From the NCBI GenBank assembly GCA_016432725.1, contig JACJDG010000003.1, positions 1 through 64,000 on the forward strand: a stretch of DNA of 64,000 nt, in the 5' to 3' direction. Positions 12,488 through 21,779 of the stretch are shown piece after piece. Source of the stretch: Streptomyces sp. DHE7-1 (GTDB lineage: Bacteria; Actinomycetota; Actinomycetes; Streptomycetales; Streptomycetaceae). Position 1 is the stretch's first letter. Every line of letters starts with the position of its first letter. The notes below the pieces were generated by a model. It was not told where the DNA came from. It saw nothing but the letters and a program-made list of their open reading frames with translations, and did not search any database. Position numbers and translations under genes: made by a program.

Positions 12488-12995
12488 GTGACTGCCACCT
12501 TGCCGCGCGTCCTGCCCAGCCCGGAAGGCAAGCCGGTTCCGCCGGCCGGCACCGCCGAGAGGTTCCGGGCCTTCGCCTGCGACTTGGCTGCCGGCCGACG
12601 GGCGTGGACACCTGAGGCGGCGCACTTCATCGCTGACCTGTTCGACCAGCTCGCCGCAGACTGGGACACCACCCGCGCCACAGGCCGAGACGAGGCCCTG
12701 CGCGACGCACTCACCCGCGGCGGCCCGATGCCCACGGGCCGTGTCTCGAACTCGGCTCCGGAACAGGCCTCTACACCCCCACGCTGACGGCCGCCTTCCC
12801 GCACGTCATCAGCGCGGATCTGTCCATGGGCATGCTGCAGCAAGCCGGTGGCCGCTCGCCGTGGCGAGTGCGTGCCGACGCGAGCGCGCTGCCGCTCGCC
12901 GACGCCTCTGTGGCCGCCATCGCAGCGATCGACATGCTCCTATTTCCTGCCGAGACCGCACGCGTTCTCGCAGCCGGCGGAACGCTGCGTGTAGT
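12488..12995 (+). pseudogene. Class I SAM-dependent methyltransferase, 3' end lost
   Basis: The GTG at 12488 starts MTATLPRVLPSPEGKP. After one lost C near 12738 the glycine-rich motif I is seen as LELGSGTGLY, followed by SADLSMGMLQQ, ADASALPLADASV and a strand ending ETARVLAAGGTLRVV. This is the N-terminal two-thirds of a methyltransferase. At about 12995 the frame runs into sequence that belongs to a different gene on the other strand, so the C-terminal third is missing. Unlike most broken genes in this window, this is a true truncation. Confidence 0.6.
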
Positions 12996-13250
12996 CGGCC
13001 GTGTCTCCTACCCGCTTGGCCGTACCGTTCTCGGGTACGGCGACGACGCCTTCGTGGGTGGCAACGTACAGGCGCCCATCGGCCGGGTCGACGCCCAGGC
13101 CGTGGACGTGGCCGGCGGCAAGAGCGCCGTCCGTCGACTTGCCGGTGTCAGAGCCGGAGGAACAGGCGGTCAGGACAGCCATCCATAGGCGGGTAGCGGA
13201 GGCGAGGGCCGGGCAAGGAGGCCGGCCCTCGCCGCGAGGGCCCAGGCCAG
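12994..13250 (-). pseudogene. Remnant of a secreted F510_1955-type glycosyl-hydrolase-like protein
   Basis: The minus strand reads VLTACSSGSDTGKSTDG (a lipobox-like segment), then GHVHGLGVDPADGRLYVATH and EGVVAVPENGTAKRVGDTAD before the frame stops making sense at about 12994. This matches the start of the actinobacterial lipoproteins named F510_1955 family, which are copper-island neighbours (from memory). Only about 75 residues remain, and the true start codon and signal peptide are not clear. It meets the truncated methyltransferase tail-to-tail, marking a deletion or recombination junction. Confidence 0.5.
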
Positions 13251-13267
13251 GAGGAACGGCGTACCTG

Positions 13268-13756
13268 TCAGTGGTAGGCGTGCACGACGGCATGCCCCTT
13301 TCCGCGGCTGATCATCCACCGGTTCACCGGTGTGGTCAGGGCGAAGGCGACAGCGAGAGACGCCGCGAGCGAGACCCAGAACAGAGCCTGGGACAGGCCC
13401 GCGTCCATGGCACCGGGGACGCCGACCATGATGGTGTTGTCGATCAATTCCATCACGGCGATGGACACCGTGTCCGCGGCCAGAGCGACCTTCAGTGCCT
13501 GGCGGAGCGGCAGGCCGGCGCGCAGCACGCCCCGCATGGTCAGCGCGTAGCCGAAGACGAAGGCCAGCGCGATGGAGAGGACGACGGTGGCTGCGTTGTG
13601 CAGACCGGCGGCGGTGCCGATCACCATGCCGAGGACCTCGCCGATGGCGCAGCCCGTCAGGCAGTGCAGCGTCGCTTGAGCGGCGGTTCGCCAGGGTGCA
13701 CCGGGGCCCTGGTGGGTGTGGTGCTCGTGCTGATGCCGGTGTGCGCTGTGGTCCAT
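13268..13756 (-). CDS. DUF4396 membrane protein
   Basis: The 162-residue frame is intact from ATG 13756. It starts with a His-rich cytosolic tail (MDHSAHRHQHEHHTHQG), then has about four hydrophobic helices: CLTGCAIGEVLGMVIGTAAG, TVVLSIALAFVFGYALTM, a middle one around DTVSIAVMELIDNTIMVG, and SLAASLAVAFALTTPVNRWM. Proteins of this family accompany copper pumps and are thought to be metal-related membrane proteins; the transport role is not established. A copper-operator-like palindrome lies 42 bases upstream of the start. Confidence 0.75.
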   Translation of the reverse strand: MDHSAHRHQHEHHTHQGPGAPWRTAAQATLHCLTGCAIGEVLGMVIGTAAGLHNAATVVLSIALAFVFGYALTMRGVLRAGLPLRQALKVALAADTVSIAVMELIDNTIMVGVPGAMDAGLSQALFWVSLAASLAVAFALTTPVNRWMISRGKGHAVVHAYH

Positions 13757-13797
13757 CGTCAGCTCCCCTTGCTGAATTGGTTCACCGGCACAACACC

Positions 13798-13813
13798 ATA
13801 CCCCCTGGGGTAT
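13798..13813. promoter_or_regulatory. Candidate CsoR operator before the DUF4396 gene
   Basis: ATACCCCCTGGGGTAT is a perfect 7-2-7 inverted repeat, 42 bases upstream of the DUF4396 start. It is the cleanest copy of the TACCC/GGGTA motif found in this island. Confidence 0.6.
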
Positions 13814-13921
13814 TTCATGCTGGGGAAAAGGGACTGCAGCGGCTGTCCTTGGTGCTGGTACCGGGCCGCGGCGCGGGGCGCTCGATGACTGGATGCCCCG
13901 AGCCGCGGGCCTGGCTGGGAT

Positions 13922-14606
13922 CTACCGCTTGCCGAGGATCTTGTTCATCTCGGTGATTTCGGCCGACTGCGAGGTGCCGATCGACTTGGCCATCGTCTTG
14001 GCAGGCCCGTAGGCACCCTTGGCTCGCTCGGTCTTCGCCATCTCGATGGCGCCCTGGTGATGGCTGATCATCATCTGCACGAACGCCTTGTCGAAGGCGT
14101 CCCGGACAGGTCCTTGAGCTTGTCCATGTCGTCATCCGACATCATGCCGGCCATCGACGAGTGGTTCATGCCGGACATGGATGAGTGATCCATGCCCGGC
14201 ATGCTCTCCATCCCGGACATCCCGGCGTCCGGGACGTTCTCGCCCCAGCCCTTCAGCCAGCCCGACATGGTGTTGATCTCCGGATCCTGCGCCTGCTTGA
14301 TCTTCGCGGCCAGGTCCTTGACCTGCTGCGAGTTCGCTCGCGACGGTGCCAGGCCGGCCATGGCCACGGCCTGCCGGTGGTGCGGGATCATTCCCTGCGC
14401 GAACGACACGTCTTGGGCGTTGTGGCTGCCCTGCGCGGCTGAGGCGGTAGCCCGTGCACCGGCGGAGGCCATCGCCCCCATGTCGTGGCCGGAGTGCCCG
14501 AGGGCGAGGAGGAATCGCTGCTGCCGCAGGCGGTCAGCACCACCGCAGCCGTGGCGGCTGCGGCCAGCGCGGTCGTCCGGCGGAGGAGGGAACGGCGAGA
14601 TGCCAT
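13922..14606 (-). CDS. DUF305 lipoprotein (frameshifts)
   Basis: The ATG at 14606 starts MASRRSLLRRTTALAAAATA with lipobox VLTAC, so the product is a Tat-type lipoprotein. The DUF305 core follows: DVSFAQGMIPHHRQAVAMA and, after a second break, MMISHHQGAIEMAKTERAKG, ending ITEMNKILGKR. A Met/His insert (GMSGMESMPGMDHSSMSGM) lies between the two halves. DUF305 proteins are secreted ferritin-like four-helix proteins with HH metal-binding motifs, often in copper islands. Frame is lost near 14500 and 14100; at both places a one-base change rejoins the halves. Confidence 0.75.
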
Positions 14607-14629
14607 CAGAAGTACAGCTCCTTGAAGCG

Positions 14630-14646
14630 CCCGCGCGACGCGCGGG
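14630..14646 (-). terminator. 8-bp GC hairpin between DUF6153 and DUF305 genes
   Basis: CCCGCGCG, one base, then CGCGCGGG lies between the stop of DUF6153 (14711) and the start of DUF305 (14606). It could end the upstream transcript or cap the DUF305 leader. Confidence 0.35.
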
Positions 14647-14710
14647 AAGTATGGATGCAGACACACCGGAGCACGCCACCTGCCTTGAGGCGGGTGTCGT
14701 GCGGGCGCCT

Positions 14711-15130
14711 CTAGATCCGCAGAAGCTGCAACTCGGAGAGGTCCGGCGGTGCCCGGTCGGCCAACGCTTCGACGGCTGGGACGCTGCCGACGGTCGCGGC
14801 GGGCTCGGGGACAGTCAGGGATGGCATCAAGGCCGGTGGGACGTAGGCGGCAGAGGTACCTCCCGCCGCGCAGGTCCCGCCGGCATGGTCCATGGCCATG
14901 CCGCCGTTGCCCGCGTCCGACAGGTGCTGGCAGTCCGCGCCCACAGCATGGGCGGGCGCGGAGTGCCGGCCTGCAGCCTCGACCGACATCACCATGTCGT
15001 GCTGGCCGAGAGCCGGCATGCCGTTGGGTGACAGGGCATGCATTCCCAGCACCCCGGCCACCACGGCCAAAACCATCCACATCCAGCGCGCAGAGCTCAT
15101 CACAGAGCCGATACGGATGCTGGACGTCAT
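14711..15130 (-). CDS. DUF6153-family protein, second copy
   Basis: The frame is intact for 139 residues from ATG 15130; an internal ATG at 15100 is also possible. It has an N-terminal helix (WMWMVLAVVAGVLGMHAL), a His/Met-bearing middle (GQHDMVMSVEAAGRHS, GGMAMDHAGG), two Cys (GADCQHLS, GGTCAAGG) and ends APPDLSELQLLRI. The order of elements and the terminal PPDLS motif match the gene at 10080-10525, so the island carries two members. A membrane-anchored metal-binding role is an inference from composition. Confidence 0.65.
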   Translation of the reverse strand: MTSSIRIGSVMSSARWMWMVLAVVAGVLGMHALSPNGMPALGQHDMVMSVEAAGRHSAPAHAVGADCQHLSDAGNGGMAMDHAGGTCAAGGTSAAYVPPALMPSLTVPEPAATVGSVPAVEALADRAPPDLSELQLLRI

Positions 15131-15225
15131 GCGTTCAGGATTGGGGGGTCGCTCCGGAGCACTTTCGCACGGTTGCGGTTCGTGCCGCCGCGGCACACGC
15201 CCTTTGCGGCGACGCAGCAGAGGGT

Positions 15226-16482
15226 TCATCTGATGATCCACGGCTGGGTGGCGAGGTGGAGAGCGTACTCCAGCGGGCCGCGCCTGAAGTGTCGGGTCCA
15301 TACAACCGCCAGAAGCATGGCGGCCGCGATGAAGGTGAGCAGCACCGGCAGGGCGGACATCGTCTCTCCGTCGACCGCCGCCACGTACCAGACATCGGTG
15401 AAGAACCACAGCGCGACGATGTGCAGGACGTACATGGTCAGTGCTGTCATGCCGACCGCGGTGACAGGTGTGGCCAGCCGGGTGAGGCGGGGCATCCGTT
15501 CGGTGACGGTCAGACAGGCGGCGACCACGGCGAGGGCGACGCCGGTGTTGCCGACGAGGGAGAAGGTGGTCTGGCTGTGCGGTGCGCCCACCAGCAGCCA
15601 AGCGGGTGGGACACGGCCTTCGAGCTGACCGACAGTGTCGGACCACCAGGCCGACGAGGCCGAGCCGCCGTCAGTGGCGGTGGCTACGACGGAAAGGGCG
15701 TGCGGGACCAGGTGCAGGGCGAGCCAGGAGCTGCCGTAGCCCAGCAGGGCGAGCGCCCCGCCGACGATCGCGAGCCGGTATCGGAAGCCTGGCCGGGTCA
15801 GGTCCAGCCGGGCTAACGCCATGCCCGCGATCACCAGCGGGATCCAGGCGAGCACCGGGTATTCCCCCGTGAACAAAAGCTCGATGATGCCGTCCGTCCC
15901 GCTGACCAGGGCCAACGGGTCGTGGTCGATGACGGTGTCTGCCCAGGCTCCCTCCTCGATCGACACCCTGATCACGAACAGGACCTGGGGCAGGGTCAGC
16001 GCACTCGCAGCGGCGATGAGGGCAAGCGTCACTGCTCGGAGGCGGTAGAGCGGGAGGACGGCCAGGAAAAGCAGTCCGTAGAAGCTGAGGATCACGTCGA
16101 CGTCGGTGTCCAGCGCGGTCAGCGCGTATCCGAACGCCAGCAGCACGACGGCGCGAATCATGATCCTGGCCCGTGCTCGACGGCCTGCGCGCCCGGTATG
16201 GGGGTGCGGGCGGCCGGTGATGAGGACCAGCGGGAAGCCGGCGAGCAGCGCGAAAAGGGCGGCGGAGCGGCCGCGGGCGGTCTCGAGCAGCCATCCCACT
16301 GGGCCGCCCGCTGTCACCTCGGGCCCGACATGGGCGGAGTACATACCGCAGACCGCCAGTCCGCGGGCCAGGTCGATGCCGATCAGTCGGCCTGTCGAGG
16401 GCCTGCCGTGGGCGGTGGGTGAACGGTCGTGCTGAGGCGGCGGCACGTCTGCCGGTTCGGCCGGAGGTGTTTTCTGGGCCAT
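15226..16482 (-). CDS. DUF418 / acyltransferase-like multi-spanning membrane protein
   Basis: The 418-residue frame is intact. After a cytosolic N-terminus it reads RLIGIDLARGLAVCGMYSAH, the usual start of DUF1624/DUF418 proteins, then about ten membrane helices, and a C-terminal DUF418 block with MTALTMYVLHIVAL and LEYALHLATQPWI. GPLEYALHL is close to the conserved GPLEWLWR motif of the family. Such proteins are related to heparan-alpha-glucosaminide acetyltransferases, but their substrates in bacteria are unknown. It is the first gene after the copper genes in the same direction and may be independent of them. Confidence 0.75.
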   Translation of the reverse strand: MAQKTPPAEPADVPPPQHDRSPTAHGRPSTGRLIGIDLARGLAVCGMYSAHVGPEVTAGGPVGWLLETARGRSAALFALLAGFPLVLITGRPHPHTGRAGRRARARIMIRAVVLLAFGYALTALDTDVDVILSFYGLLFLAVLPLYRLRAVTLALIAAASALTLPQVLFVIRVSIEEGAWADTVIDHDPLALVSGTDGIIELLFTGEYPVLAWIPLVIAGMALARLDLTRPGFRYRLAIVGGALALLGYGSSWLALHLVPHALSVVATATDGGSASSAWWSDTVGQLEGRVPPAWLLVGAPHSQTTFSLVGNTGVALAVVAACLTVTERMPRLTRLATPVTAVGMTALTMYVLHIVALWFFTDVWYVAAVDGETMSALPVLLTFIAAAMLLAVVWTRHFRRGPLEYALHLATQPWIIR

Positions 16483-16535
16483 ATCTGGTTAATGCGCCAT
16501 GTCTCACCCGGGTTACGCCAGGAGTTGTCAGCTGC

Positions 16536-16567
16536 GCCGCCGGCTTGGCTGCAGCCAAGCCGGCGGC
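16536..16567. terminator. 32-base perfect palindrome
   Basis: GCCGCCGGCTTGGCTG is followed directly by its exact reverse complement. It lies between the MFS gene stop and the DUF418 start, both on the minus strand, which suits a terminator for the MFS operon. Confidence 0.5.
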
Positions 16568-16776
16568 TCATCAGTTGCACGCCGCACGTCTGCCCAGCTC
16601 GCGCCGGTCACCCTCGACCGGCTCGGCAGCCCGGTCATCCACCCCGCGCTGACGACCACGTCGCCCGCCTCCTGAAATCGGCCCTCCACCTCGTCGCCAG
16701 GCCTGGGTATGGGTCTGCGCGATGCGCCGGCCGCGGTGTCGCCGCTGCGAAGCGCACTGATCGGCTCGGTCATGCC

Positions 16777-18015
16777 TCATCCGGTCACCGGCACCGGAGC
16801 AGGCGCAGGCGTGAGGTGCCCTGACCGGTGAAGTCTGGCCACCATGGCTGCGCACACCAGGCCGGTCGCGGCCAGCGTCGCCCAGGGCAGCCAGCGCACG
16901 CCCGTATCGAACAAGGCACCGACCGCGAGATTCCCGAGGGAGATCGCGACACCGGAGGCGGTGCTGTAGGCGCCGTAGTAGGTCGCGATGAGCCGGTTGT
17001 CGGACAGACGGACGAGGGTGTCCATCTCGAAGGGGTAGAGCAGGGCAGCGCCCCAGGCCAGCAGCGCGGCGCACAGCGCGAGCGCGAAGACACCGGCCAC
17101 CAGGCCGACCGCTCCGGTGTAGGGGCCGGGCAGCACCGGCAGGAACGCGGCCGCCATCACCACCAGCCCGTAGGCGATTGCACGTCCGCTGCTCAGCGAC
17201 CGTTTCGCCCATGCGGTCAGTTTCAGCTGTCCCCACAGGGCCGCGAGCGCGGACACGGCGAAGACGGCCCCGGTCACCAGCCCCGTGCGCTCACCGAACA
17301 GTTCGCGGGCGCGCAGGGGGAGGGCGAGATAGACCTGGAAACCCAGAACGTACGAGCCGGTCATTGCGGCGGTGAAGAGCAGGAACGGCCGATTGGCGGC
17401 GACGGTACGCCAGTCGGCGGCCACAGCGCGCCAGGCCGGCTCACCGCTGCGGTCGGCCGGCGGCAGGGAAGGCAAGGCCCTGGCTTGCAGGACGGCCAGA
17501 GCAGCAAAGATCATCGCTGAGACCGCGCAGACCACGGAGAAATTCCAGGTCAGCAGGGCCAGTCCCGCCAGGGGGCCGATCAGGATGCCCGCCTGGTAGA
17601 AGACGTTGAAGGCGGCGAAGGCCTCGACACGGCGTTCCTCGCCCGCATCCGCGGCCAGGTAGGCGCGCACGGCGGGGTTGAACAGCGCGCCCGCCAGCCC
17701 GGTCAGAGCGGAGGCCACGAGCAGGGCGGGCAGCGTGGCCGCAAGGGCAAGCAGGGCGAAGGCGACCGTGCGCAGGGTACAGCCGATGAGGATCATCGGT
17801 TTGCAGCCGTAGCGGTCGGCGAGGGTACCGCCGACGAGGAACATGCCCTGCTGGGAGAGGTTGCGCACGCCGAGGACCAGGCCGACCGTCCAGGCCGCAA
17901 GCCCGAGGTCGTGGGCGAGGTGATCGGCCAGGTAGGGCATGAGCATGTAGAAGCCGACGTTGATGGCGAACTGGTTGGCCATCAGCAGTCGCGCCGGCCG
18001 GTCGAAGGAGGCCAT
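16777..18015 (-). CDS. MFS transporter (MdtH-like, 12 helices)
   Basis: The 412-residue frame is intact from ATG 18015. It has the MFS loop 2-3 motif GGTLADRYGCKPMILIG, a second motif in LYPFEMDTLVRLSDNRL and regular hydrophobic helices. The start lies 16 bases after the stop of the cysteine-synthase-like gene, so the two form an operon. An efflux role for a small molecule, perhaps made or modified by the neighbouring PLP enzyme, is an inference; the substrate cannot be read from sequence. Confidence 0.8.
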   Translation of the reverse strand: MASFDRPARLLMANQFAINVGFYMLMPYLADHLAHDLGLAAWTVGLVLGVRNLSQQGMFLVGGTLADRYGCKPMILIGCTLRTVAFALLALAATLPALLVASALTGLAGALFNPAVRAYLAADAGEERRVEAFAAFNVFYQAGILIGPLAGLALLTWNFSVVCAVSAMIFAALAVLQARALPSLPPADRSGEPAWRAVAADWRTVAANRPFLLFTAAMTGSYVLGFQVYLALPLRARELFGERTGLVTGAVFAVSALAALWGQLKLTAWAKRSLSSGRAIAYGLVVMAAAFLPVLPGPYTGAVGLVAGVFALALCAALLAWGAALLYPFEMDTLVRLSDNRLIATYYGAYSTASGVAISLGNLAVGALFDTGVRWLPWATLAATGLVCAAMVARLHRSGHLTPAPAPVPVTG

Positions 18016-18031
18016 CTGGGCCCGCAGCCCC

Positions 18032-19155
18032 TCATCGGATGCCTGCCTCGGCCCGGGGCCCGCTTGCTTGGCTCAGCGGGTTTCGGACCTGGCTGCACCT
18101 GGTCCAGCCGGTCACCACACGCTCGTCGGGCTCGGCGATCTCGTCGGGTTCCGGCGGTGGCTCACGGTCCAGCAGCTGATGGTCGCGGCACCATGCGTCG
18201 TGGTAGATGGTGTCGAGGTAACGGTACGGGCCATCGGGGAAGACGGCTGCGACCCGCGTGTTGGGGGGATACGTCCGCGCGGCCCATCCCGCGACGAGCG
18301 CGACGGCACCGACGCTCCAGCCACCCGTCGCGTAGTGGCGGCGGCCCAGCTGACGGCAGGCCCACACCGCTTCGGCCGGCGCCACCCAGTGGACCTCTGC
18401 GAAGGACCCGTAGTCGACGTTGCCCGGGTAGATGCTCGAGCCCAGGCCCCGCATCAGCCTGGGCCCGGCAGGCTGTCCGAAGATCGTGGAGGCGACCGAG
18501 TCCACGCCGATCAGGGTCAGGGCGGGAAGGACTCGCGCAAGACGCCGGAGATGCCGGCGGAGTGGCCTCCGGTGCCCACCGACGCCACGAGAACGTCGAT
18601 GCGGCCGATCTGCGCGATCAGCTCTTCAGCCAGCGGCCGGTAGGCGGCCACGTTGTCCGGGTTGCGGTACTGGTCGGGGCAGTAGGCACCTGGGGTGCGG
18701 GCCAGCAACTCGGCGACACGCTCGCGGCGCGCCTGCTGCCAGCCGCCGTCCGTGTGCGGGGCGGTGACCTGGTCGACGTGCGCTCCGAGTGTGGCCAGCA
18801 GCCGTTGGACCGGCGGCTCCATGCCAAGGTCGGTCACGACGGTCACCGGATGTCCGAAGGTCAGCCCGGCCAGGGCGAGTCCCAGGGCGAAAGTGCCGCT
18901 GGAGGACTCGACGATCGGAGTGCCGGGCGCAAGGTCCCCGCGGCGGCGGGCCTCCCGGATCATGTGCAGGCCGGGGCGGTCCTTGATGCCGCCGGGGTTC
19001 GCGCCTTCGAGTTTGGCGTAGAAGCCGCAGCCCGCCGTGGCGAAGGGCTCGTCGATCCACAGGACGGGAGTGCTGCCCACCAGTTGGGAGGGGTGGCGGG
19101 CCACGACGGGGAGAGGCGGGTGGGCTCGGAGGTTTTCAGGCAGGGGAACGTTCAT
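18032..19155 (-). CDS. PLP-dependent cysteine synthase-like enzyme (one frameshift)
   Basis: The ATG at 19155 follows GAAGGAG. The product starts [20 protein letters not shown]. The PLP lysine lies in [15 protein letters not shown], the substrate loop in [16 protein letters not shown] and the phosphate-binding turn in [11 protein letters not shown]. The C-terminal half ([20 protein letters not shown], then [13 protein letters not shown] and [13 protein letters not shown]) follows after one lost C near 18517. The fold is type II PLP (cysteine synthase/CBS). The sequence GGIKDRP differs from the usual NPGGSVKDR by one residue. The C-terminal tail is longer than in CysK. It is transcribed with the MFS gene. 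Confidence 0.75.
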
Positions 19156-19267
19156 GCGTGTACGGCTCCTTCGCGCCACGCAGGGAATCAGTGTGGCGCG
19201 GTCGCAGCGGGTCTTGGGCGCGCGGGCACGCCCCTGCCGCAGGTGCGGGCAGGGGCGTGAGCGGTGC

Positions 19268-19693
19268 CTACAGACGCCAGAGGCAGTACAGCGCGAGGGT
19301 GACCGGGCAACTGGAGGCGCGAACGGGGATATCGGGTGGCCGGCACCGGACGGGCAAAGGTGTCGCGTCACTCGACGCGGTGGGGTCGCCGGCTGGATCG
19401 GCGTGCCCGGCCTCGCAGATCGTCTCGTCGCCCGTGGTTCTGGGGCGGTCGGCCGTGTGATCGATGTGACCCGCCGCCCCGTGCTGATGAGCGGGGACCG
19501 GTTCTCCCTTGTGGCCTGCGTCGGCGGTCGCCTGAGTGCTGACGGCGACCTCGACAGGCATGAGCGGCCCGGCGTAGGAGTCGGCGTGCACGGAACCAGC
19601 GAGGTGTGCGGTGACCAGGAGGACGAGGCCCAGGAGCAGCCCCAGGCGGTGGGGCCGCATCGAGGCCCGCCGCATCACCCATGACCTGATCAC
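19268..19693 (-). CDS. Secreted or anchored His-containing protein
   Basis: The frame is open for 141 residues. The N-terminus has a clear export helix ([20 protein letters not shown]). The rest is hydrophilic with [15 protein letters not shown] and three Cys (TICEAG, VRCRPP, SSCPVT). Size and layout resemble the DUF6153 genes of this island, but the PPDLS ending is absent. Start codon choice is open (19693, 19675 or 19660). A TACCC/GGGTA inverted repeat lies 22 bases upstream, so it may belong to the copper regulon; this is an inference. Confidence 0.5.
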   Translation of the reverse strand: MIRSWVMRRASMRPHRLGLLLGLVLLVTAHLAGSVHADSYAGPLMPVEVAVSTQATADAGHKGEPVPAHQHGAAGHIDHTADRPRTTGDETICEAGHADPAGDPTASSDATPLPVRCRPPDIPVRASSCPVTLALYCLWRL

Positions 19694-19714
19694 GAACTCA
19701 GAGTATTCGAATGA

Positions 19715-19733
19715 CTACCCACCGCTCGGGTAG
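19715..19733. promoter_or_regulatory. CTACCC-N7-GGGTAG inverted repeat
   Basis: The half-sites match those of the copper-operator candidates at 10022 and 13798 but are three bases further apart, which would rotate one half-site. It is upstream of the secreted protein gene at 19693. It may be a weak or different operator. Confidence 0.35.
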
Positions 19734-20228
19734 GCGGGCACGATCGACGACGGGGAGCGTCCGAAAGGACCACTGACAGCCGGGTCCGCACCTCCGGCCG
19801 TCCGGGAAGTGGTGGCCACGCAGCGCGTCCGCCGGCCGATCCCCGCGGCCGGACATGGCCCACCTCCGCCACCAGGTGCTCGACGAAGGATCGGCCACTG
19901 CCCACCAGATCGAGTCCTGCGAGGCGGCAGACCGCTGCCAAGCAGAGGGAACGGGCCGGCGAAACCGTCCTGGCGTGAGTCCATGAGCACACCAAAGACG
20001 ATCTACACCCACTCCGAAGCGCGCCGTTCACGAGAATCGCGAGCAGAGTGGATCACGAGAGGACACAGGCGAGGGTGCCGGTGCCGGACAGGTCTCACCT
20101 CCGATGGAGACAGTGTCCGTGGTCCGGGCCACCTGGAGCGGGCACGGCCGCCTGGGCAGCGCGGAGTCCTGCTGCGGAACGACCCGCCCGGCATGCGGCC
20201 GCCCTGTCCCGGCGGCAGAGGGCCTTGG
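19734..20228. other. No supportable gene; possible decayed coding sequence
   Basis: The forward strand gives short plausible peptides (MAHLRHQVLDEGSATAHQ at about 19855-19910) but no start, frame continuity or family could be established. I see no repeats of note. Confidence 0.3.
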
Positions 20229-20812
20229 TCAGGAGAGGCCCGTCAGGGCGTGGATGAGCCGTTCCACCCGGTCCTGAGGGTGTGGCGCGTCGGGGCGGTC
20301 CGTCATCAGCAGGTGGTGCAATGTACCCACCAGCGCCAGCGCGACCGACCCGGCGTCCAACTCCTCGGCCACGCGGCCCCGGTGCTGTTCGGCGCCGAGG
20401 TAGGTCTCGATCGATGCCTGAATGGCGTCGAAGCCGGGCGCGCCGGCAGCCCAGGCCTCACGTACGCGCAGGGCCGCTGCCGGCCGGGTCACCGCCAGCC
20501 CGACGACTCCGGGATCCAGACTCAGTACTGCCGAAGCCAGGTCCACCAGGTTGCCGGTGACGGAGCCGCTGCCGGCCTGTTCGGGAAGGCGGGCGGCGAG
20601 CGCGGCGGTGCGGGTGAAGCGGTCCAGGACCAGTTCGGCGACGAACTCGTCCAGCCCGGCGAAGTGCGTGTGAAGTACCCCTTGGCACAGCCGGCTTCGG
20701 TCGTGACCGCCCGGCTGGTCAGGGCAGCGGCCCCTTCTCGGGCCAGGACCCGCTCGGCCGCCTCGAAGAGCCGCTCGCGCAGGTCGGGGATGGCCACTCC
20801 GCGTGGTGACAA
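20229..20812 (-). CDS. TetR-family repressor (one frameshift)
   Basis: A TTG at 20812 or 20815 follows GGGAGGAC; a GTG at 20797 is an alternative. The HTH region reads LRERLFEAAERVLAREGAAA then LTSRAVTTEAGCAKG; after one missing base near 20680 the frame continues with the TetR turn (VLHTHFAGLDEFVAELVLDR) and an all-helical ligand domain. It is divergent from the methyltransferase at 20932 and the intervening region holds two palindromes, so control of that gene and itself is likely. The ligand cannot be predicted. Confidence 0.7.
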
Positions 20813-20841
20813 CAAGTCCTCCCGGACAAGAAGACATTGTA

Positions 20842-20880
20842 AGTATGGGCACCCGCCCATACTGTTTGGGCGTGCGCCCA
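20842..20880. promoter_or_regulatory. Double palindromic operator between TetR and methyltransferase genes
   Basis: AGTATGGGC and GCCCATACT are separated by ACCC (20842-20863); TGGGCG-TG-CGCCCA follows at 20867-20880. The two share TGGGC/GCCCA half-sites and sit in the 120-bp divergent promoter region. Confidence 0.6.
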
Positions 20881-20931
20881 TTCTAGGGCGGGCCATCGCT
20901 TGGCAACACCCGTCCACCGGAGGTTCCATTC

Positions 20932-21779
20932 ATGCACCCCATCGCCAACACCGCGCAGGAACAAGCCTGGAACGGCTATGAGGGCGCCCACTGGGCAGCC
21001 CACCAGGACCGTTGGGACGCCGTGAACGCAGGCTTCAACCAGCCCCTGCTCGACGCCGCGGCCATCACGCCCGGCGACCAGGTCCTCGACATCGGCTGCG
21101 GCGCGGGAGCCACCACCCGGCTCGCCGCTCGCGCCGCCGCCCCGCACGGCAGTGCCCTGGGATTGGATCTGTCCGGCCCCATGCTCCAGCGCGCCCGAGC
21201 CTGTGCCGAGGATGCAGACCTCGGCAACGTCCGCTTCGAGCAGGGCGACGCCCAGGTCCATCCACTCCCCCGCGGCATCTTCGACGTCGCCGTCAGCCGC
21301 TTCGGCATCATGTTCTTCAGCGACCCCGCTGCCGCCTTCGCTAACATCGTCGCCGCATTGCGCCCGGGCGGCCGCGCCGCCCTGCTCTGCGCCGCCGAAC
21401 CCGAGGGCAACCAGTGGCTGACCGCCCTGACCACGCTCGAAGACCTGCTGCCGCTGGGCGGCTTCGGCAAGCCCGGCCCCGGCATGTTCTCCCTGGCCGC
21501 GCCCGGCGCGGCAGCCGCACTGTTGAGCCAGGCGGGGCTGCGGAACGTACGCACCGAACACGTCGAGGCCTACGGCACCTGGGGACACGACGCGGCAGAA
21601 GCCGCCGACTTTCTCCTGAACTCCGGGCCTGCTCGCCACCTGCTCACCGGGGCCGCGCCCGGCGCCGCCACCCACGCCCTGGCCCGCCTCACCGACGCCC
21701 TCCGCCCCACGAGGGCGACGCCGGGCTGCGGCTGCGCAGCACCGGCTGGCTGATCACCGCCACCACACCCGACGTCTGA
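20932..21779 (+). CDS. Class I SAM-dependent methyltransferase (one frameshift near the end)
   Basis: The ATG at 20932 starts MHPIANTAQEQAWNGYEGAH. Motif I is VLDIGCGAGATTRLAARAA, then GLDLSGPMLQRARACAEDA and VRFEQGDAQVHPLP, and FDVAVSRFGIMFFSDP marks the motif after the core. The protein is a UbiE/small-molecule type methyltransferase. After one lost C near 21706 it ends LRLRSTGWLITATTPDV at 21779. The substrate is unknown. It is divergent from, and probably repressed by, the TetR protein at 20229-20812. Confidence 0.75.

Noticed and set aside
16528-16773. Small minus-strand frame starting MTEPISALRSGD
   Set aside because: It runs through the 32-base palindrome and has no ribosome site or recognisable domain.
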